DNA of 64,000 nucleotides from Bacteroidota bacterium (GCA_016699635.1 CP064983.1:2046001-2110000), one strand, 5' to 3'; shown: positions 39,934-51,318, counted from the stretch's first letter. The notes: generated by a model not told the origin, from the letters alone. Numbers and translations are program-made.

Positions 39934-41205
39934 ATGTTGCGAAGAGTATTGATTTTTTTATTAATTGTTTTTCTGATAGACCTTTATGTTTTTCAGGGTA
40001 TAAAGGTATTGATTAAGGATTTGACTCCCTCAATGTCAAGATTGATTTCAGGTATTTATTGGTTTTTTACAGTGTTTACATTTTCAGTATTTATAGCCGG
40101 ACTGATTACAGATTGGCATACATGGCCAAAGGCAGTGAGAGTTTATCTCTTTGCTGCTGTTATGATAATTTTAATAACAAAACTCTTTGTTGTTTTGTTT
40201 CTGTTGATTGACGATCTTACCAGATTAGTCAGATGGGGATTTTCAGGTTTATATCAGCGATTTTATGATTCTCCACAAATTGTAAATCCTGAAGAGAAGA
40301 TTGTTGTATCGAGATCGCAGTTTTTAGTGCGAATGGCATTTGTAATTTCATCAATTCCATTTATTTCTCTCTTGTATGGCATGGGAGATGGTAAGTATAA
40401 TTATCAGGTCAAACGGAGGAAAATTAAGTTTCCAAAATTACCTTCAACATTTGAAGGCTTTAGAATTGTGCAGATTTCTGATATTCATACCGGCAGCTTT
40501 TTCGATACAAAACATATTGAAAAAGCTGTTTCAATGATTAACACATTAAAAGGGGATGTGATTTTTTTTACCGGTGACTTGGTGAATGACCGCTCTGATG
40601 AGGCAGTGCCTTTTATTGATACATTGTCAAAGCTCAATGCAAAACATGGTGTTTTTTCTATTTTAGGTAATCACGATTATGGCGACTATGTGCAATGGCC
40701 AAGCAGAGAAGCTAAAGTTAAAAATTTGGAGCAACTGAAAAATATCCATAAGGAAATGGGTTGGAAACTGATGCTTGATGAACATGCATTTATTTCTGAA
40801 GGCAATGATAAGTTGGGATTAATTGGAGTACAGAATTGGAGTACACACATGCGTTTTCCAAAGTATGGTAGCCTGCCAAAAGCAGTTCAGGGAATGGAAT
40901 TTGCTCCCGTTAATATTTTACTTACGCACGATCCTTCGCATTGGCATGGAGAAGTAACTGAAAATTATCCACAGATTGATTTAACTTTAGCAGGGCATAC
41001 TCATGGATTTCAGTTTGGTGTTGAGATTCCTGCATTAAAAATTAAATGGAGCCCTGTTCAGTACGTTTATAAAGAGTGGGCTGATTTGTATGATGATGTA
41101 AATGGTCAGCATTTGTATGTAAATCGCGGACTTGGTTTTCTTGGTTATCCGGGTAGGGTAGGTATCCTTCCGGAAATTACTGTAATAGAATTATCGAAAG
41201 GTTAA
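39934..41205 (+). CDS. Membrane-anchored metallophosphoesterase
   Basis: Calcineurin-like phosphoesterase, 423 residues. Four or so N-terminal membrane segments are followed by a catalytic domain with the complete metal motif set: QISDIHTGSF (DxH), FFTGDLVND (GDxxND-like), LGNHDYGD (GNHD), LLTHDPSHW and LAGHTHGFQFG (GHxH). It belongs to the YkuE-like group, some of which act on UDP-diacylglucosamine or related lipids (family knowledge; substrate not shown). Its stop directly abuts that of the convergent murF-alr gene. Confidence 0.9.
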   Translation: MLRRVLIFLLIVFLIDLYVFQGIKVLIKDLTPSMSRLISGIYWFFTVFTFSVFIAGLITDWHTWPKAVRVYLFAAVMIILITKLFVVLFLLIDDLTRLVRWGFSGLYQRFYDSPQIVNPEEKIVVSRSQFLVRMAFVISSIPFISLLYGMGDGKYNYQVKRRKIKFPKLPSTFEGFRIVQISDIHTGSFFDTKHIEKAVSMINTLKGDVIFFTGDLVNDRSDEAVPFIDTLSKLNAKHGVFSILGNHDYGDYVQWPSREAKVKNLEQLKNIHKEMGWKLMLDEHAFISEGNDKLGLIGVQNWSTHMRFPKYGSLPKAVQGMEFAPVNILLTHDPSHWHGEVTENYPQIDLTLAGHTHGFQFGVEIPALKIKWSPVQYVYKEWADLYDDVNGQHLYVNRGLGFLGYPGRVGILPEITVIELSKG

Positions 41206-43703
41206 TTATTCCTGAAAATATATTCGTTTGACACGTTGCGAAATCACTGATAAAATTTCGTAAGGAATGGTTTCTGTCTTTGCAGCAAGTTCGGCAACGG
41301 GCAAACCGTTGCCAAAAATAATTACTTCATCACCTTCGCGTGCCTGACAGTTTGTAATGTCAAGCATACACATGTCCATGCAGATGTTGCCAACTGTTGG
41401 GGCAAGTTTGCCATTCACTAAAAAGCTAACCTTTCCATTTCCCATTTTCCGGTTTATGCCATCGGCATAACCAATGCCTATGGTTGCGATTATTTTATCG
41501 CTATCCAATATTGCCTTTCTGTTGTAACCAACACTTTCTCCTTTTTTACACTTCTTATTTGTGAAATGGTTGACTTCAATGAAGCAACATTTAATAATTG
41601 ACGTTGCTCAGAAGGTGTGCCTATGCCATGAAGACCAATGCCAAGACGCACCATGCTCAGTTGCATTTCAGGAAAGCGACTGATGCCTGATGAATTCAGA
41701 ACATGCTCCAACACATTGTGCTGAAGGTGTTTTTTTATAGCATCAGACATGTCTTTGAATCGCTGAAACTGTTCTTGTGTAAAAAAGTCGAGTGCTGCTT
41801 CATCAGTTCCTGCCAGATGTGTAAAAATAGATTCTACCTTAAGGTGTTTACTGTTTTTTAAACGTACAACGAGTTCATTCAAATCGTCTTCTTCAAAGCC
41901 AAGCCTGTGCATGCCTGTATCCATTTTTAGATGAATAGGAAATGGGCTTTGATTGTAAGTCCGGATTCGTTTAACAGATTCACTAAACTTGCTCATGATT
42001 CTGAAACTATATATCTCAGGCTCCAAATGATATTCAATCATTTTATCGAAAGACTGTTCCTGCGGATTCATAACCATAATTGGAACAGTAATACCATTTT
42101 TTCTGAGTTCAATACCTTCATCAGCATAGGCAACAGCCAGATAGTCCACTCTGTGAAATTGCAGTGTATTGGCAACTTCGTAACTGCCACTACCGTATGC
42201 AAAAGCTTTAACCATACACATTATTTTTGTTTCCGGTTTGAGCTTTGCTTTGTAGAAGTTATAATTATGAATCATTGAAGTCAGATTTATTTCCAAAACT
42301 GTTTCATGACCTTTTTGCTGTAACAATCTTGAAATCTGTTCAAATCCATAAACCCTTGCGCCTTTTAATAATATAACTTCATTAATAAATGAGCCTGGAG
42401 AATACTGTTCAATGAATTTTTCTGTTGTAGAAAAAAAAACTTTTCTGTTTTAAATAAATCTGTATGACGTGATATTGCAGGGCCAATTCCAATAAGTCTG
42501 TCAACTTTTTTAGAGTGAATCATTTCCGCCACTTCACCATAAAGTTGATCTTCATTTCGCCCACTCTGAAGAATGTCTGAAAGGATAACGGTTTTGCGTA
42601 AGCCTGAATTAATTGCTCCTGTATTGTTTTGCTGCTGAAAGCGATTTAAAAAATCTAAGGCAACCTGCAACGAACCTAAATCAGAATTATAGCTGTCATT
42701 AATTATTGAACAATTATTGATACCCTGTTTCATCTCTAATCGCATGGCAACAGGACTCAGTAACATCATCCTTTCAGCAATCGTTTCTTGTTCAATTTCC
42801 AAAAAGAGCAACATTGCCCAGCAATGAATAGCATTTTCAATAGAAGCATCATCAGTAAAAGGTATTTCAATCCTTATAAACTTCTGTTGAAAAATACCCT
42901 GAATTGTGCTGCTGTTATTTTGCTTTTCTATTCTGCCAATCTGTAAATCGGATTTTATTCTTCGCGACCAGCTAAAACATTTTAGTCCGTTTTCAAGATA
43001 TCCAGATTGTATTACAGCATTGTGAATTCCTGAATAGTCTTTGCAGTATATCAGGGTTTTGCAATGTTGAAATAACAATAATTTTTCCTGAATTTTAACA
43101 TCAAGTGAAGAAAAGTTTTCGCTGTGTGCTTCACCGACATTACTGAAAATTCCAATTTCAGGCTGAATAATTTTTTCCAACTTTTGCATTTCACCAGGTA
43201 TAGAAATGCCTGCTTCAAAAATTCCGAGGTTATGCTCATTGTTTATTTGCCAAACAGATAATGGTACGCCCGTTTGAGAATTAAAACTTTTTGGGCTGCG
43301 GACAATACTAAAATCTGGTTGCAATAATTGATAAAGCCATTCCTTGATAATTGTTTTTCCATTGCTTCCAGTTATTCCTATTGTTTTCAGATTAAATTTA
43401 TTCCGATGAAACGAGGCAAGTTGTTGTAGTGCGTCAAGTGTGTTTTCCACCACAATAAAATTAGCTTCTTTGTTTTGTGAAGTGTGTGTATCGCTAACAA
43501 CAAAGTTTTTTACTCCTTTTCTGATAAGATCATTAATAAATAAATGACCATCATGGCGGTCGCCTTTAATTGCAAAAAAAGTGACTCACCACCACACCGC
43601 TTTGGCGGCTGTCTGTTAGCAGATAACGGAAAGTCTGATTATCGTTTACATTCAAAACCAGCGTTCCTTTTAATATTGACGCTGCCTCTGTAATGGTGTA
43701 CAT
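41206..43703 (-). CDS. murF-alr: Bifunctional MurF-alanine racemase (frameshifted)
   Basis: Peptidoglycan precursor enzyme. The first half ligates D-Ala-D-Ala to UDP-MurNAc-tripeptide; the second half makes D-alanine from L-alanine. MurF: substrate-binding YLLTDSR, ATP loop GITGSNGKT (109-117), and NDSYNSDLGSL. Alr: PLP lysine in MVKAFAYGSG, GMHRLGFE, and the catalytic tyrosine in GIGYADGINR. This fusion is typical of Bacteroidota. Three indels interrupt it: an extra base at 43574-43580, missing bases at 42417-42421 and 41542-41547. Corrected length 832 residues from the ATG at 43703. Essential functions, so the breaks are presumably errors. Confidence 0.94.
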
Positions 43704-43762
43704 ATTTTTAAATTGAATAGCCTACAAAATTAAGCTTTGATAGTGCATCAAATTGGTAACAA

Positions 43763-44332
43763 TTACCTTTTATGATAACAAGTTCTGCACAAAGGAATGT
43801 AGCTTTCTTTTTCACCCAGAACAATGAGTGATTCATCGGGTACGGTACGATAAGAAAATAAGGCAAGGTCGCCACAATCCATACAGATGGCATGAACCTT
43901 TGTAACAAAGTCTGCTATTGCCATAAGTCTTGGAATAGGTCCGAAAGGTTCGCCTTTAAAGTCCATATCTAAACCTGCAATAATTACCCTGATTCCCTGA
44001 TGTGCCAGTTTAAGGCAAACGTTAGGCAGTTCCAAATCAAAAAATTGCGCTTCGTCAATGCCTACAACATCAACATCGTTTGTGAGTAAAAGAATTTGAG
44101 AGGATGATTGGACAGGGGATGATGGAATATAGTTTGAATCGTGCGAAACAATGTTGCTTTCATGATAGCGTTGATCAACAGAAGGTTTAAATATTTCAAC
44201 CTTAAGCTTGGCAATGCGCGCTCGTTTTAGTCTGCGAATCAACTCCTCTGTCTTACCACTAAACATGCTGCCGCAAATGACTTCAATAGCGCCTTTTTTT
44301 CGCTCTGTAAATTCTGTTGGTCTATGGTTCAT
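43763..44332 (-). CDS. tdk: Thymidine kinase
   Basis: Phosphorylates thymidine with ATP for the dTTP salvage pathway; cytoplasmic, 189 residues. Walker A is GSMFSGKT (21-28), the DEAQFF motif follows at mid-protein, and the zinc ribbon is CMDC...CRTC near the end. The N-terminus NHRPTEF with the downstream block matches Bacteroidota Tdk. It lies 59 bases upstream of murF-alr on the same strand. Confidence 0.94.
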   Translation of the reverse strand: MNHRPTEFTERKKGAIEVICGSMFSGKTEELIRRLKRARIAKLKVEIFKPSVDQRYHESNIVSHDSNYIPSSPVQSSSQILLLTNDVDVVGIDEAQFFDLELPNVCLKLAHQGIRVIIAGLDMDFKGEPFGPIPRLMAIADFVTKVHAICMDCGDLALFSYRTVPDESLIVLGEKESYIPLCRTCYHKR

Positions 44333-44420
44333 ATCTTAACGGTTTCAAAAATAGGTAAAATCTGTTTGCTGCAATTTTTAGCCGGTTAACATTTAGCGGA
44401 TAATTTTTTTTTAAGAAATG

Positions 44421-44450
44421 TTTGTTTTCAGTTATTGTACTGTAGTTTTG
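44421..44450 (+). promoter_or_regulatory. Bacteroidota promoter of the GT2 gene
   Basis: TTTG (44421-44424), 18 bases, then TAGTTTTG (44443-44450), a good match to the -33/-7 housekeeping pattern. The GT2 ATG follows 14 bases later. Confidence 0.6.
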
Positions 44451-44464
44451 CAATACTTTTTCTC

Positions 44465-45391
44465 ATGGTTTCCATTTCTGTAGTAGTCCCAACTTATAAT
44501 AGGTTGAATTTTGTTGTAAAAACGATTGAGTCATTGCTGAATCAACAGTCAGATGATTTTGAAATTTTGATTGTTGATGATGGTAGTACCGATAAGACAG
44601 AGGAATATTTTTCAACCTATAAACATCCAAAGGTAACCTACCATAGAATTGTAAACAGCGAGCGTGGATTTGCACGTAACTATGGAGCATCAATTGCTAA
44701 AGGTAGGTTTATTAATTTTTTTGATTCAGATGATTTAGCTTATAATAATCATATTTCTACTGCACTGAATTATATTGCGAAGTTTGATAACCCTGAAATT
44801 TTTCACCTTAATTACGTTTATCAAACACTTGATGGACAGGATTTAGATGTCCTGAAAGCAGATTCTGATAATATCGGTGAAATGCTCATAAAAAAAGGTA
44901 ATATTTTAAGTTGTAATTCTGTAGTAATCAGAAAAGATATTGCTGAAAAGTTTCCATTTTGTGAAAGCCGTCTTCTTTCAGGCACTGAAGATTATGCTTT
45001 GTGGCTAGCCTTGTCCTCACGGTTCAAAATACATTATGTGCCGGAAATTACCAGTGTAGTAATTGACCATGAACAACGTAGTATGGCTTCGCACGATATT
45101 ATAAAGATGATTAACAGAAACATGTTTCTCTTAGATCATCTTCAAGCTGATCAACATTTTATGCAATATGTTGGTAAACGATTTAATCAGATTCAATGTG
45201 AATGTTTTTCTTTTATAGCATTGCACCTCATGCTGGAAGGAAAAAATAAAGATGGTATTTATTTTCTTTCAAAGGCTTTAATAGCGGACTGGCGTTTTCC
45301 GTTCCGTAGAATTCGTTTTATGGCTATTATGAAACACATGCTTAAGTCATTCTTCCGCATTCAGAGAAGCAAAGTTCCGGAAGCTGTCTGA
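44465..45391 (+). CDS. Glycosyltransferase family 2 (GT-A)
   Basis: Inverting or retaining GT-A transferase, 308 residues. It starts MVSISVVVPTYNRLNFV. VDDGSTDKTEEYF holds the nucleotide-binding aspartates and FFDSDDLAYNNH the DxD metal site. SGTEDYALWLALSSRF is the acceptor-side ED motif. No membrane segment, so it is cytoplasmic or peripheral. The start at 44465 is preferred over 44435, which would lie in the promoter. It stands alone rather than within a polysaccharide cluster, so the glycan is unknown. Confidence 0.88.
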   Translation: MVSISVVVPTYNRLNFVVKTIESLLNQQSDDFEILIVDDGSTDKTEEYFSTYKHPKVTYHRIVNSERGFARNYGASIAKGRFINFFDSDDLAYNNHISTALNYIAKFDNPEIFHLNYVYQTLDGQDLDVLKADSDNIGEMLIKKGNILSCNSVVIRKDIAEKFPFCESRLLSGTEDYALWLALSSRFKIHYVPEITSVVIDHEQRSMASHDIIKMINRNMFLLDHLQADQHFMQYVGKRFNQIQCECFSFIALHLMLEGKNKDGIYFLSKALIADWRFPFRRIRFMAIMKHMLKSFFRIQRSKVPEAV

Positions 45392-45446
45392 AACCCAAAT
45401 TTAAAGTTTTACATTAGCATCCTGAAATTAAGAATTAATTGTTGTG

Positions 45447-47902
45447 ATGCGTAAATTTTTTTACCTGGTTCTGTTAGGCAGTATTTTTAGTACGACAGTG
45501 TTTTCTCAGGGTATTGTATCAGGAGTAGTGAAGGATAAAAATCATAAACCTGTAGCTTATGCCAATGTATATGTGAAACCCGGTTTTGTTGGGACGACAA
45601 CAAGTAGTGACGGTATTTTTGAAATTGAATTAGTTCCCGGTAAGTACACTCTTTATTGTCAGAACCTGGGCTATAAGCAATTCAGCAAACAGATTGAAGT
45701 TGGTGCAGGTAAACAACAAATAGAGATAGAACTTACAGATGAGCTTTATTCGTTAAAGGAGGTTGCTGTTACAAACAATAAAGAAGACCCAGCCTATGAA
45801 TATATCAGAAAAACAATTGCTAAAAGGAAAAGTTATCTGAACGAAGTTGATGCATATTCGTGCAATGTTTATATCAAAGGTGTACAGAAATTAAATAAGT
45901 ATCCTGAAAAATTTCTTGGTAAGGTTGTAGATTTTGGTGGAGTGGTTGACTCAACAACAGGCATATTTTATTTAAGTGAATCGGTTTCAAAATACAGTTT
46001 CGAAAAACCGAATAAGATTCGTGAAGAGATGATTTCTTCGCGCATAAGTGGTAATAATAGGGCATTCAGCTTTAATAAAGCATCTGATATGCAATTTAAT
46101 TTTTATGAAAACAGGGTTATGTCAGAAGGCATTTCTTCCAAAGGATTTGTCTCACCAGTTGCGGGCGATGCTTTGTTTTATTATCGTTATAAATTAATTG
46201 GTTCAGTTGTAGAGAACGACAGACTTATTCATAAAATTGAGGTAATCCCCAGAAGACAGAACGATCCGGTGTTCAGAGGTGTTATTTATATTGCAGATGA
46301 TTTATGGCGATTTCAGTTTGTTGATCTTTTCCTTACACGCGATGCAGGTATTGAGTTTTTAGATACACTCAGAATAAGGCAGTCTTTTGTCCCTGTAGAA
46401 AATAATGTTTGGATGCCTGTGACAAATTTATTTGATTTCAGTTTCAGGATTCTTGGTTTCCAGGGAGGCGGAAATTATATAGGCTACTTTTCTGACTTTA
46501 AAATAAATCCCGGTTTTCCAAAAAAAACCTTTTCAGCAGAAATTTTAAAAATCAGTCCTGATGCCAATAAGAAGGATTCTGCATATTGGGATACTGTAAG
46601 ACCTATACCACTTACGATAGATGAAACTTCAGATTATTTTAAGAAAGACAGTTTGGCTATCATTAGAGAGAGTAAACAGTATAAAGATAGTATGGATAGA
46701 ATAAATAATAAGTTTTCGTTCTTTAATTTTTTGCTTGCCGGATATTCCTACAGACACAGTTACCGGGAAATGACTTATACTATAAAGCCAATTGCCAATA
46801 CATTTTCATTTAATACAGTGGAAGGCTGGAATGTTGCCTTGAACACAGAGTTTGTTAAACGTTTGCCAAACCGAAAACGCCTGACTGTTTTTTACCAATA
46901 CACGTTATGGTTTTAGCAATACACATTGGAATGCAAATGCTGGTTTTAAATATTTGTTTAACCGCTTTAGTGATAATACAATTTCTGTTGAAGGCGGTAC
47001 TGCTGTTAATGAATTAAACAGCACAAGCCCTGTTAAACCTTTAGTCAACATGCTTTATACGCTATGGTATGAACGTAATTATTTAAAAATTTACGAAAAG
47101 CAATTTTTAAAATAGCATATGGTAGAGAATGGTTTAATGGGTTTAATGCAACTGCAGAAATTGAATATACTGAAGAAATACATTGAAAAACACCACGGAT
47201 TATACTTGGAAGAATTTTAAAAACAGAGAATATACTTCCAATAATCCCATTAATCCTGATAAGGATATAAAAAATTTTCGACCTCATCATTACTTTAACA
47301 CACATCTATCATTAACCTACTCACCATTTACGAAGTTCATTAGAGTGCCTGATGGAAAAGTGAGAGAAGAATCAGGGTGGCCGGTATTTTTTGTGAACAT
47401 CAATAAAGCTTTTGGCAATGTAATAAACAGTAAGACTGATTATCTTTCATTTGATGCAGGCTTCAATCATCAGATAGATTTTGGAATGTTAGGTTATGTA
47501 GTTTACAATTGCAGGTATTATCGTTTTGTTAATCGAAAAGATGTTGAATTTCCCGACTTTTTTCATTTTGCGGGTAACAAAACTATCGTCTCAGATTTTA
47601 AGGCTGAAGATTTTGCTTATTTAGATTATTACAAATATTCGAATATGAAAAGTGCTTTTGCAATTCATGCAGAATACAATCTGAATCGTTTTATTACCAA
47701 TAAAATTCCTTTAATCAGAAAGTTGAAACTCAATGAAGTTGTAGGCTTCCACTTCCTGAAAGTTAGTGAAATGAAAAGCTATTATGAACTTACTGTAGGA
47801 TTAGAAAAGCTCGGAGTAATACGAGCTGATTTTGTTTGCAGCTATGACGGCAAGGCAAGCCCGTTTTATTCATTCCGGTTTGGACTTAAGCTTAGACAAT
47901 AA
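45447..47902 (+). CDS. DUF5686 family outer-membrane protein with carboxypeptidase-regulatory domain (frameshifted)
   Basis: An 818-residue outer-membrane protein after repair. Signal peptide MRKFFYLVLLGSIFSTTVFSQ, then a carboxypeptidase-regulatory-like plug (GIVSGVVKDKNHKPVAYANV ... TTTSSDGIFEIELVPG), then a DUF5686 region and a likely C-terminal beta-barrel ending SFRFGLKLRQ. Three indels cluster in the barrel: an extra T at 46911-46914 and missing bases at 47109-47112 and 47176-47178. Known DUF5686 proteins are Bacteroidota-specific; ligand unknown. It precedes the signalling locus. Confidence 0.85.
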
Positions 47903-47938
47903 GATTGAAAGTTACATCGTCAATTGATAAAAATTGAA

Positions 47939-47946
47939 TACATTTG
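47939..47946 (+). promoter_or_regulatory. -7 element of the TPR histidine kinase
   Basis: TACATTTG fits TAnnTTTG and lies 15 bases before the ATG at 47962. Confidence 0.5.
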
Positions 47947-47961
47947 GCATTCGTCTCGGTG

Positions 47962-50127
47962 ATGAAGAAGCAAGTTTTAATTTTTATCTTTTGTCTCATT
48001 GGCACATTTGTTAGGGGTGATGCAAAGCATCTTTATTCAGTTTTTGACAGAAATGATTTACCTGTTTTTTCAAGACCTTTTTTTATAACTATAACTGCTG
48101 ACCCTATTGCATTAAAGTCTGCGGAAAGAATGTTAGGCGATGCAATCAAGAGCAACCGTCAGCAGGAAATTTTCCAAAATGCCAATAATGCCGGATACTA
48201 CAATCTACTCAATGGTGATTTTCTTCAGGCATTAAAATTTTTACAAATAGCAGTAAATCATAAGCCACTGAGTAAGGAAGCTGCGCCAACTATGGCGCAA
48301 TATGCATTTGCACTTGATGTTGCAGGTAGGCATGAACAGGCATTTTCTATTTATAAAGAATTACTCGAAAAAGATTTAGCCAACTCAACACAAATTAGGG
48401 CCTATGTTCAGGCAATGGCAGGTTTAATTTTTCTTCAACATGCAGATACAGTTTCAGCAAAGCCATTACTCGGCAATGCATTACAATATTTTTCAGCCAA
48501 TAATTTTTTACTTCAACAATATTATCTGTACGAAAGAATGGGTGATATTAATCTTGTTGCAAAAAATTTCAATAATTCATCTGCTAATTATTTACAACAA
48601 TTGAAGTATGCCACGAAGTTGAACAATAAAACATTTCAGGCATTGGCTACCCGAAATTTAGGTTTATGTAATTTAAAGCGTGACGATTATTTAAAAGCTG
48701 TATCCTATTTCAGACAAAGTTTGGATTTTAGAGATAATGTCCTTTTGCAGAAGTTGCTAAAAGACACCTATCTTAAAATTGTAACCATCAGCAGTTTTAA
48801 TAACGATTTTGAAAAGGCAGATCGCTATCATGAGTTATATAGGAAATTAAAAGCTAATGAAACTGTTGTTAAGGAAACAGCAGCATTGCAGGCAGAAAAA
48901 GAAAAAATTCTGTTTTTATTAAGTCAGTCGGCCAACAACGAAAACAATATGGTTTCGCGGCAGGAATATGAACTTAGTCAACAGTTAACTACGCTTGACA
49001 TCGAACGTCAGAATAAGGAGAAGGCTTTAGAAGAATTAACACTTGCCGAAGCACAAAAGAAACTGAAAGAACTTGAGCTGGATAAAATTGCAGGAGAAAA
49101 ATTAAAGCAAGAAGCCGAACTTGCTAAAAAAGAACTGCAAATCAGCAGGCAAAAGGAATTTAGAAATATTCTTTTAGGTATTTCCGGATTGATAGTCTTG
49201 GGAATAGTATTTTTGATTAACCGCTATAGGCTTAAAAGAAAGTCATTAGAGCAACTCAGGCAGGCTCATCAGGAATTGCGGCAGGCACATGAGCAGCTAA
49301 AACAAACACAGGAACAATTGGTGCAGTCTGAGAAGATGGCTTCTTTAGGTCAGCTTACTGCAGGTATTGCACATGAAATTCAAAACCCGTTGAATTTTGT
49401 AAATAACTTTTCTACTTTAAGTATGGATATGATTGATGATTATCTGAAAAGTAAAGATGAAACTTTACTTGATGAGTTGAAGTCGAATCTCAAACGAATT
49501 AATCATCATGGAGGAAGGGTTTCTTCTATTGTAAAAGGTATGTTGTTGCATAGTAGAAACAAAACAGCAGAAAAAGAATTGTCAGATATTAACCTTCTTG
49601 TTGACGAATCATTAGCATTAGCCTTTCATGGCAAGAAATCAACAGAGGCAGATTTTTATTGTCATATTGAAAAAGATTTTGATGCAACAGCACCTCCAGT
49701 TAAAGTTTTACCCCAGGAGTTGCGTAGAGTAATTATAAATCTTATCAATAATGCCTTTTATGCTGTACATGAGCGTGCTGTAAAATCAAATGCTAATAAA
49801 GAAGAAGTTAAGTATAAACCACAGGTTAGTGTTACAACACATGTTGCCGGCCAGTTTCTGGAAATTACAATTACTGATAATGGAACTGGGATACCGGATA
49901 CCATCAAAGATAAAATTTATAATCCTTTCTTTACATCCAAACCAACAGGGAAGGGTACGGGATTGGGGTTATCAGTAAGTTTCGACATAATAGAAAAACA
50001 ACATGGGGGTAAGTTAAAATTTGAGTCAGAACAAGGTGTTGGAACGGTTTTTACAATTTCTTTGCCGCTAAATGCACCACCTGATCTAAAACAAAGTAAT
50101 GGAGATGTTAAGAAATCTGTTGTATAA
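47962..50127 (+). CDS. TPR-containing sensor histidine kinase
   Basis: Membrane sensor of about 721 residues. Signal segment MKKQVLIFIFCLIGTFVRG, then periplasmic TPR-like helices, a coiled coil rich in Glu/Lys, one membrane segment (ILLGISGLIVLGIVFLINRY, about 402-421), and a second coiled coil. The HisKA dimerisation motif GIAHEIQNPLNFVNNFS carries the phospho-accepting His471. The HATPase domain has INLINNAFYAV (N box), DNGTGIP and GKGTGLGLSVSFDI. No receiver or DNA-binding domain. It opens the locus with the MORN protein and the propeller kinase; its 3' end overlaps the MORN gene. Confidence 0.92.
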   Translation: MKKQVLIFIFCLIGTFVRGDAKHLYSVFDRNDLPVFSRPFFITITADPIALKSAERMLGDAIKSNRQQEIFQNANNAGYYNLLNGDFLQALKFLQIAVNHKPLSKEAAPTMAQYAFALDVAGRHEQAFSIYKELLEKDLANSTQIRAYVQAMAGLIFLQHADTVSAKPLLGNALQYFSANNFLLQQYYLYERMGDINLVAKNFNNSSANYLQQLKYATKLNNKTFQALATRNLGLCNLKRDDYLKAVSYFRQSLDFRDNVLLQKLLKDTYLKIVTISSFNNDFEKADRYHELYRKLKANETVVKETAALQAEKEKILFLLSQSANNENNMVSRQEYELSQQLTTLDIERQNKEKALEELTLAEAQKKLKELELDKIAGEKLKQEAELAKKELQISRQKEFRNILLGISGLIVLGIVFLINRYRLKRKSLEQLRQAHQELRQAHEQLKQTQEQLVQSEKMASLGQLTAGIAHEIQNPLNFVNNFSTLSMDMIDDYLKSKDETLLDELKSNLKRINHHGGRVSSIVKGMLLHSRNKTAEKELSDINLLVDESLALAFHGKKSTEADFYCHIEKDFDATAPPVKVLPQELRRVIINLINNAFYAVHERAVKSNANKEEVKYKPQVSVTTHVAGQFLEITITDNGTGIPDTIKDKIYNPFFTSKPTGKGTGLGLSVSFDIIEKQHGGKLKFESEQGVGTVFTISLPLNAPPDLKQSNGDVKKSVV

Positions 50128-51301
50128 TTTATTTTTCGTGTTAATGCCATTGACTGTTTTTTCGCAGTCAGACACATTAAACCGTGCAACAAATATTGTA
50201 GGTTGTCAAAGTGGAGACTGCGTAAATGGCACAGGCGTTTACCTGTATAAGAATGGTAATCGTTATGAAGGTGCTTTTAAAAATGGTAGCCCAGATGGTA
50301 AAGGTGTAATGAATTACAGAAACGGAAATCGCTATGAAGGAGATTTTACACAAGGCAGGTTAAATGGTAAAGGTAACTACAATTACAGAAATGGAAATAG
50401 TTATACAGGTGATTTTGTAAACGATCAGTTTCATGGTCGCGGTATTTATATTTACAACAGCGGCAATCAATATATTGGTGATTTTTTTGAAGGAAGCAAA
50501 CATGGCAGTGGAACATTTACTTTCAACGATGGAAGTACATACACCGGTCAGTTTGTAGATGACATGGTACAGGGTAAAGGCACCTGGAGATATGCAAATG
50601 GCGATTGGTATGAAGGTGATTTTGTAAATTCAAAAAAATCAGGTAAGGGTACTTATTATTATAATGACAGTAGTCGTTATAGTGGCGATTTTGTGAATGA
50701 CGTTTACAATGGCTTGGGTGTTTTCACGTTTGCTGATGGAAGTACATATATAGGTCAGTTCAGAAATGATTTGTTTAATGGTCAGGGAACATGTTATTAT
50801 TCTAATGGTGATGTCTATACAGGAGAATTCAGAGATGGATTATACAGTGGAGGTGGTGTTTATGCTTATGCCACAGGAGATCGTTATAAAGGAACTTTTC
50901 TAAATAACGTTTTTAATGGTGAAGGAACTTATATTGATGAGTCGGGTGAAGAGACTGTTACAATGTATGAAAATGGTAGGGCAGTAGGAGAATCGAAAGT
51001 CATTGACAAGGAAAATGTGAAACCAGTGCCGGAAGAAAATAAAACCGAGGCAAAGAAACCTGAGGATAAAAAAGAAGAGCCTAAAGTTTCTGAGCCAACT
51101 GTTGCTAAAATTCCATGCCCTGCCTGTAATGGAAAGGGAAAAATTCTTCAAGCGGAGGTTAAGCGAAACCGCTCAGTTGTTAAAGATATCAGTAATGGTT
51201 TAGGTCCCCGAAATTTTGTTACCTACACAGTGTCTGAAGTAGTGAAACCTGCAGCATGGGCAACATGTAAAGTTTGTCATGGCACGGGAATTAAACAATA
51301 A
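50099..51301 (+). CDS. Secreted MORN-repeat protein with DnaJ-like zinc-finger tail
   Basis: Roughly 400 residues. A signal peptide (MLRNLLYNLFFVLMPLTVFSQ) is followed by about ten MORN repeats of 23 residues (YxGxFxNGxxxGxGxYxYxNG), such as NRYEGDFTQGRLNGKGNYNY. Then a charged Lys/Glu/Pro linker precedes a C-terminal CPACNGKGK ... CKVCHGTG pair resembling the DnaJ CxxCxGxG zinc-binding motif. The start at 50099 is shown; 50105 is equally possible. It begins inside the kinase gene (29-base overlap), so it is co-translated with it. It may be a periplasmic sensor accessory (inference). Confidence 0.8.
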   Translation: MEMLRNLLYNLFFVLMPLTVFSQSDTLNRATNIVGCQSGDCVNGTGVYLYKNGNRYEGAFKNGSPDGKGVMNYRNGNRYEGDFTQGRLNGKGNYNYRNGNSYTGDFVNDQFHGRGIYIYNSGNQYIGDFFEGSKHGSGTFTFNDGSTYTGQFVDDMVQGKGTWRYANGDWYEGDFVNSKKSGKGTYYYNDSSRYSGDFVNDVYNGLGVFTFADGSTYIGQFRNDLFNGQGTCYYSNGDVYTGEFRDGLYSGGGVYAYATGDRYKGTFLNNVFNGEGTYIDESGEETVTMYENGRAVGESKVIDKENVKPVPEENKTEAKKPEDKKEEPKVSEPTVAKIPCPACNGKGKILQAEVKRNRSVVKDISNGLGPRNFVTYTVSEVVKPAAWATCKVCHGTGIKQ

Positions 51302-51318
51302 ATCTTACTTTTGAACCC

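Noticed and set aside
41206..43703. Separate murF and alr genes
   Set aside because: Correcting one missing base at 42417-42421 gives a continuous reading through the join, and the fused form is standard in Bacteroidota.
43708..43908. A 66-residue minus-strand ORF overlapping the tdk 3' end
   Set aside because: It is in another frame from tdk, which is complete with its C-terminal zinc ribbon; no independent support.
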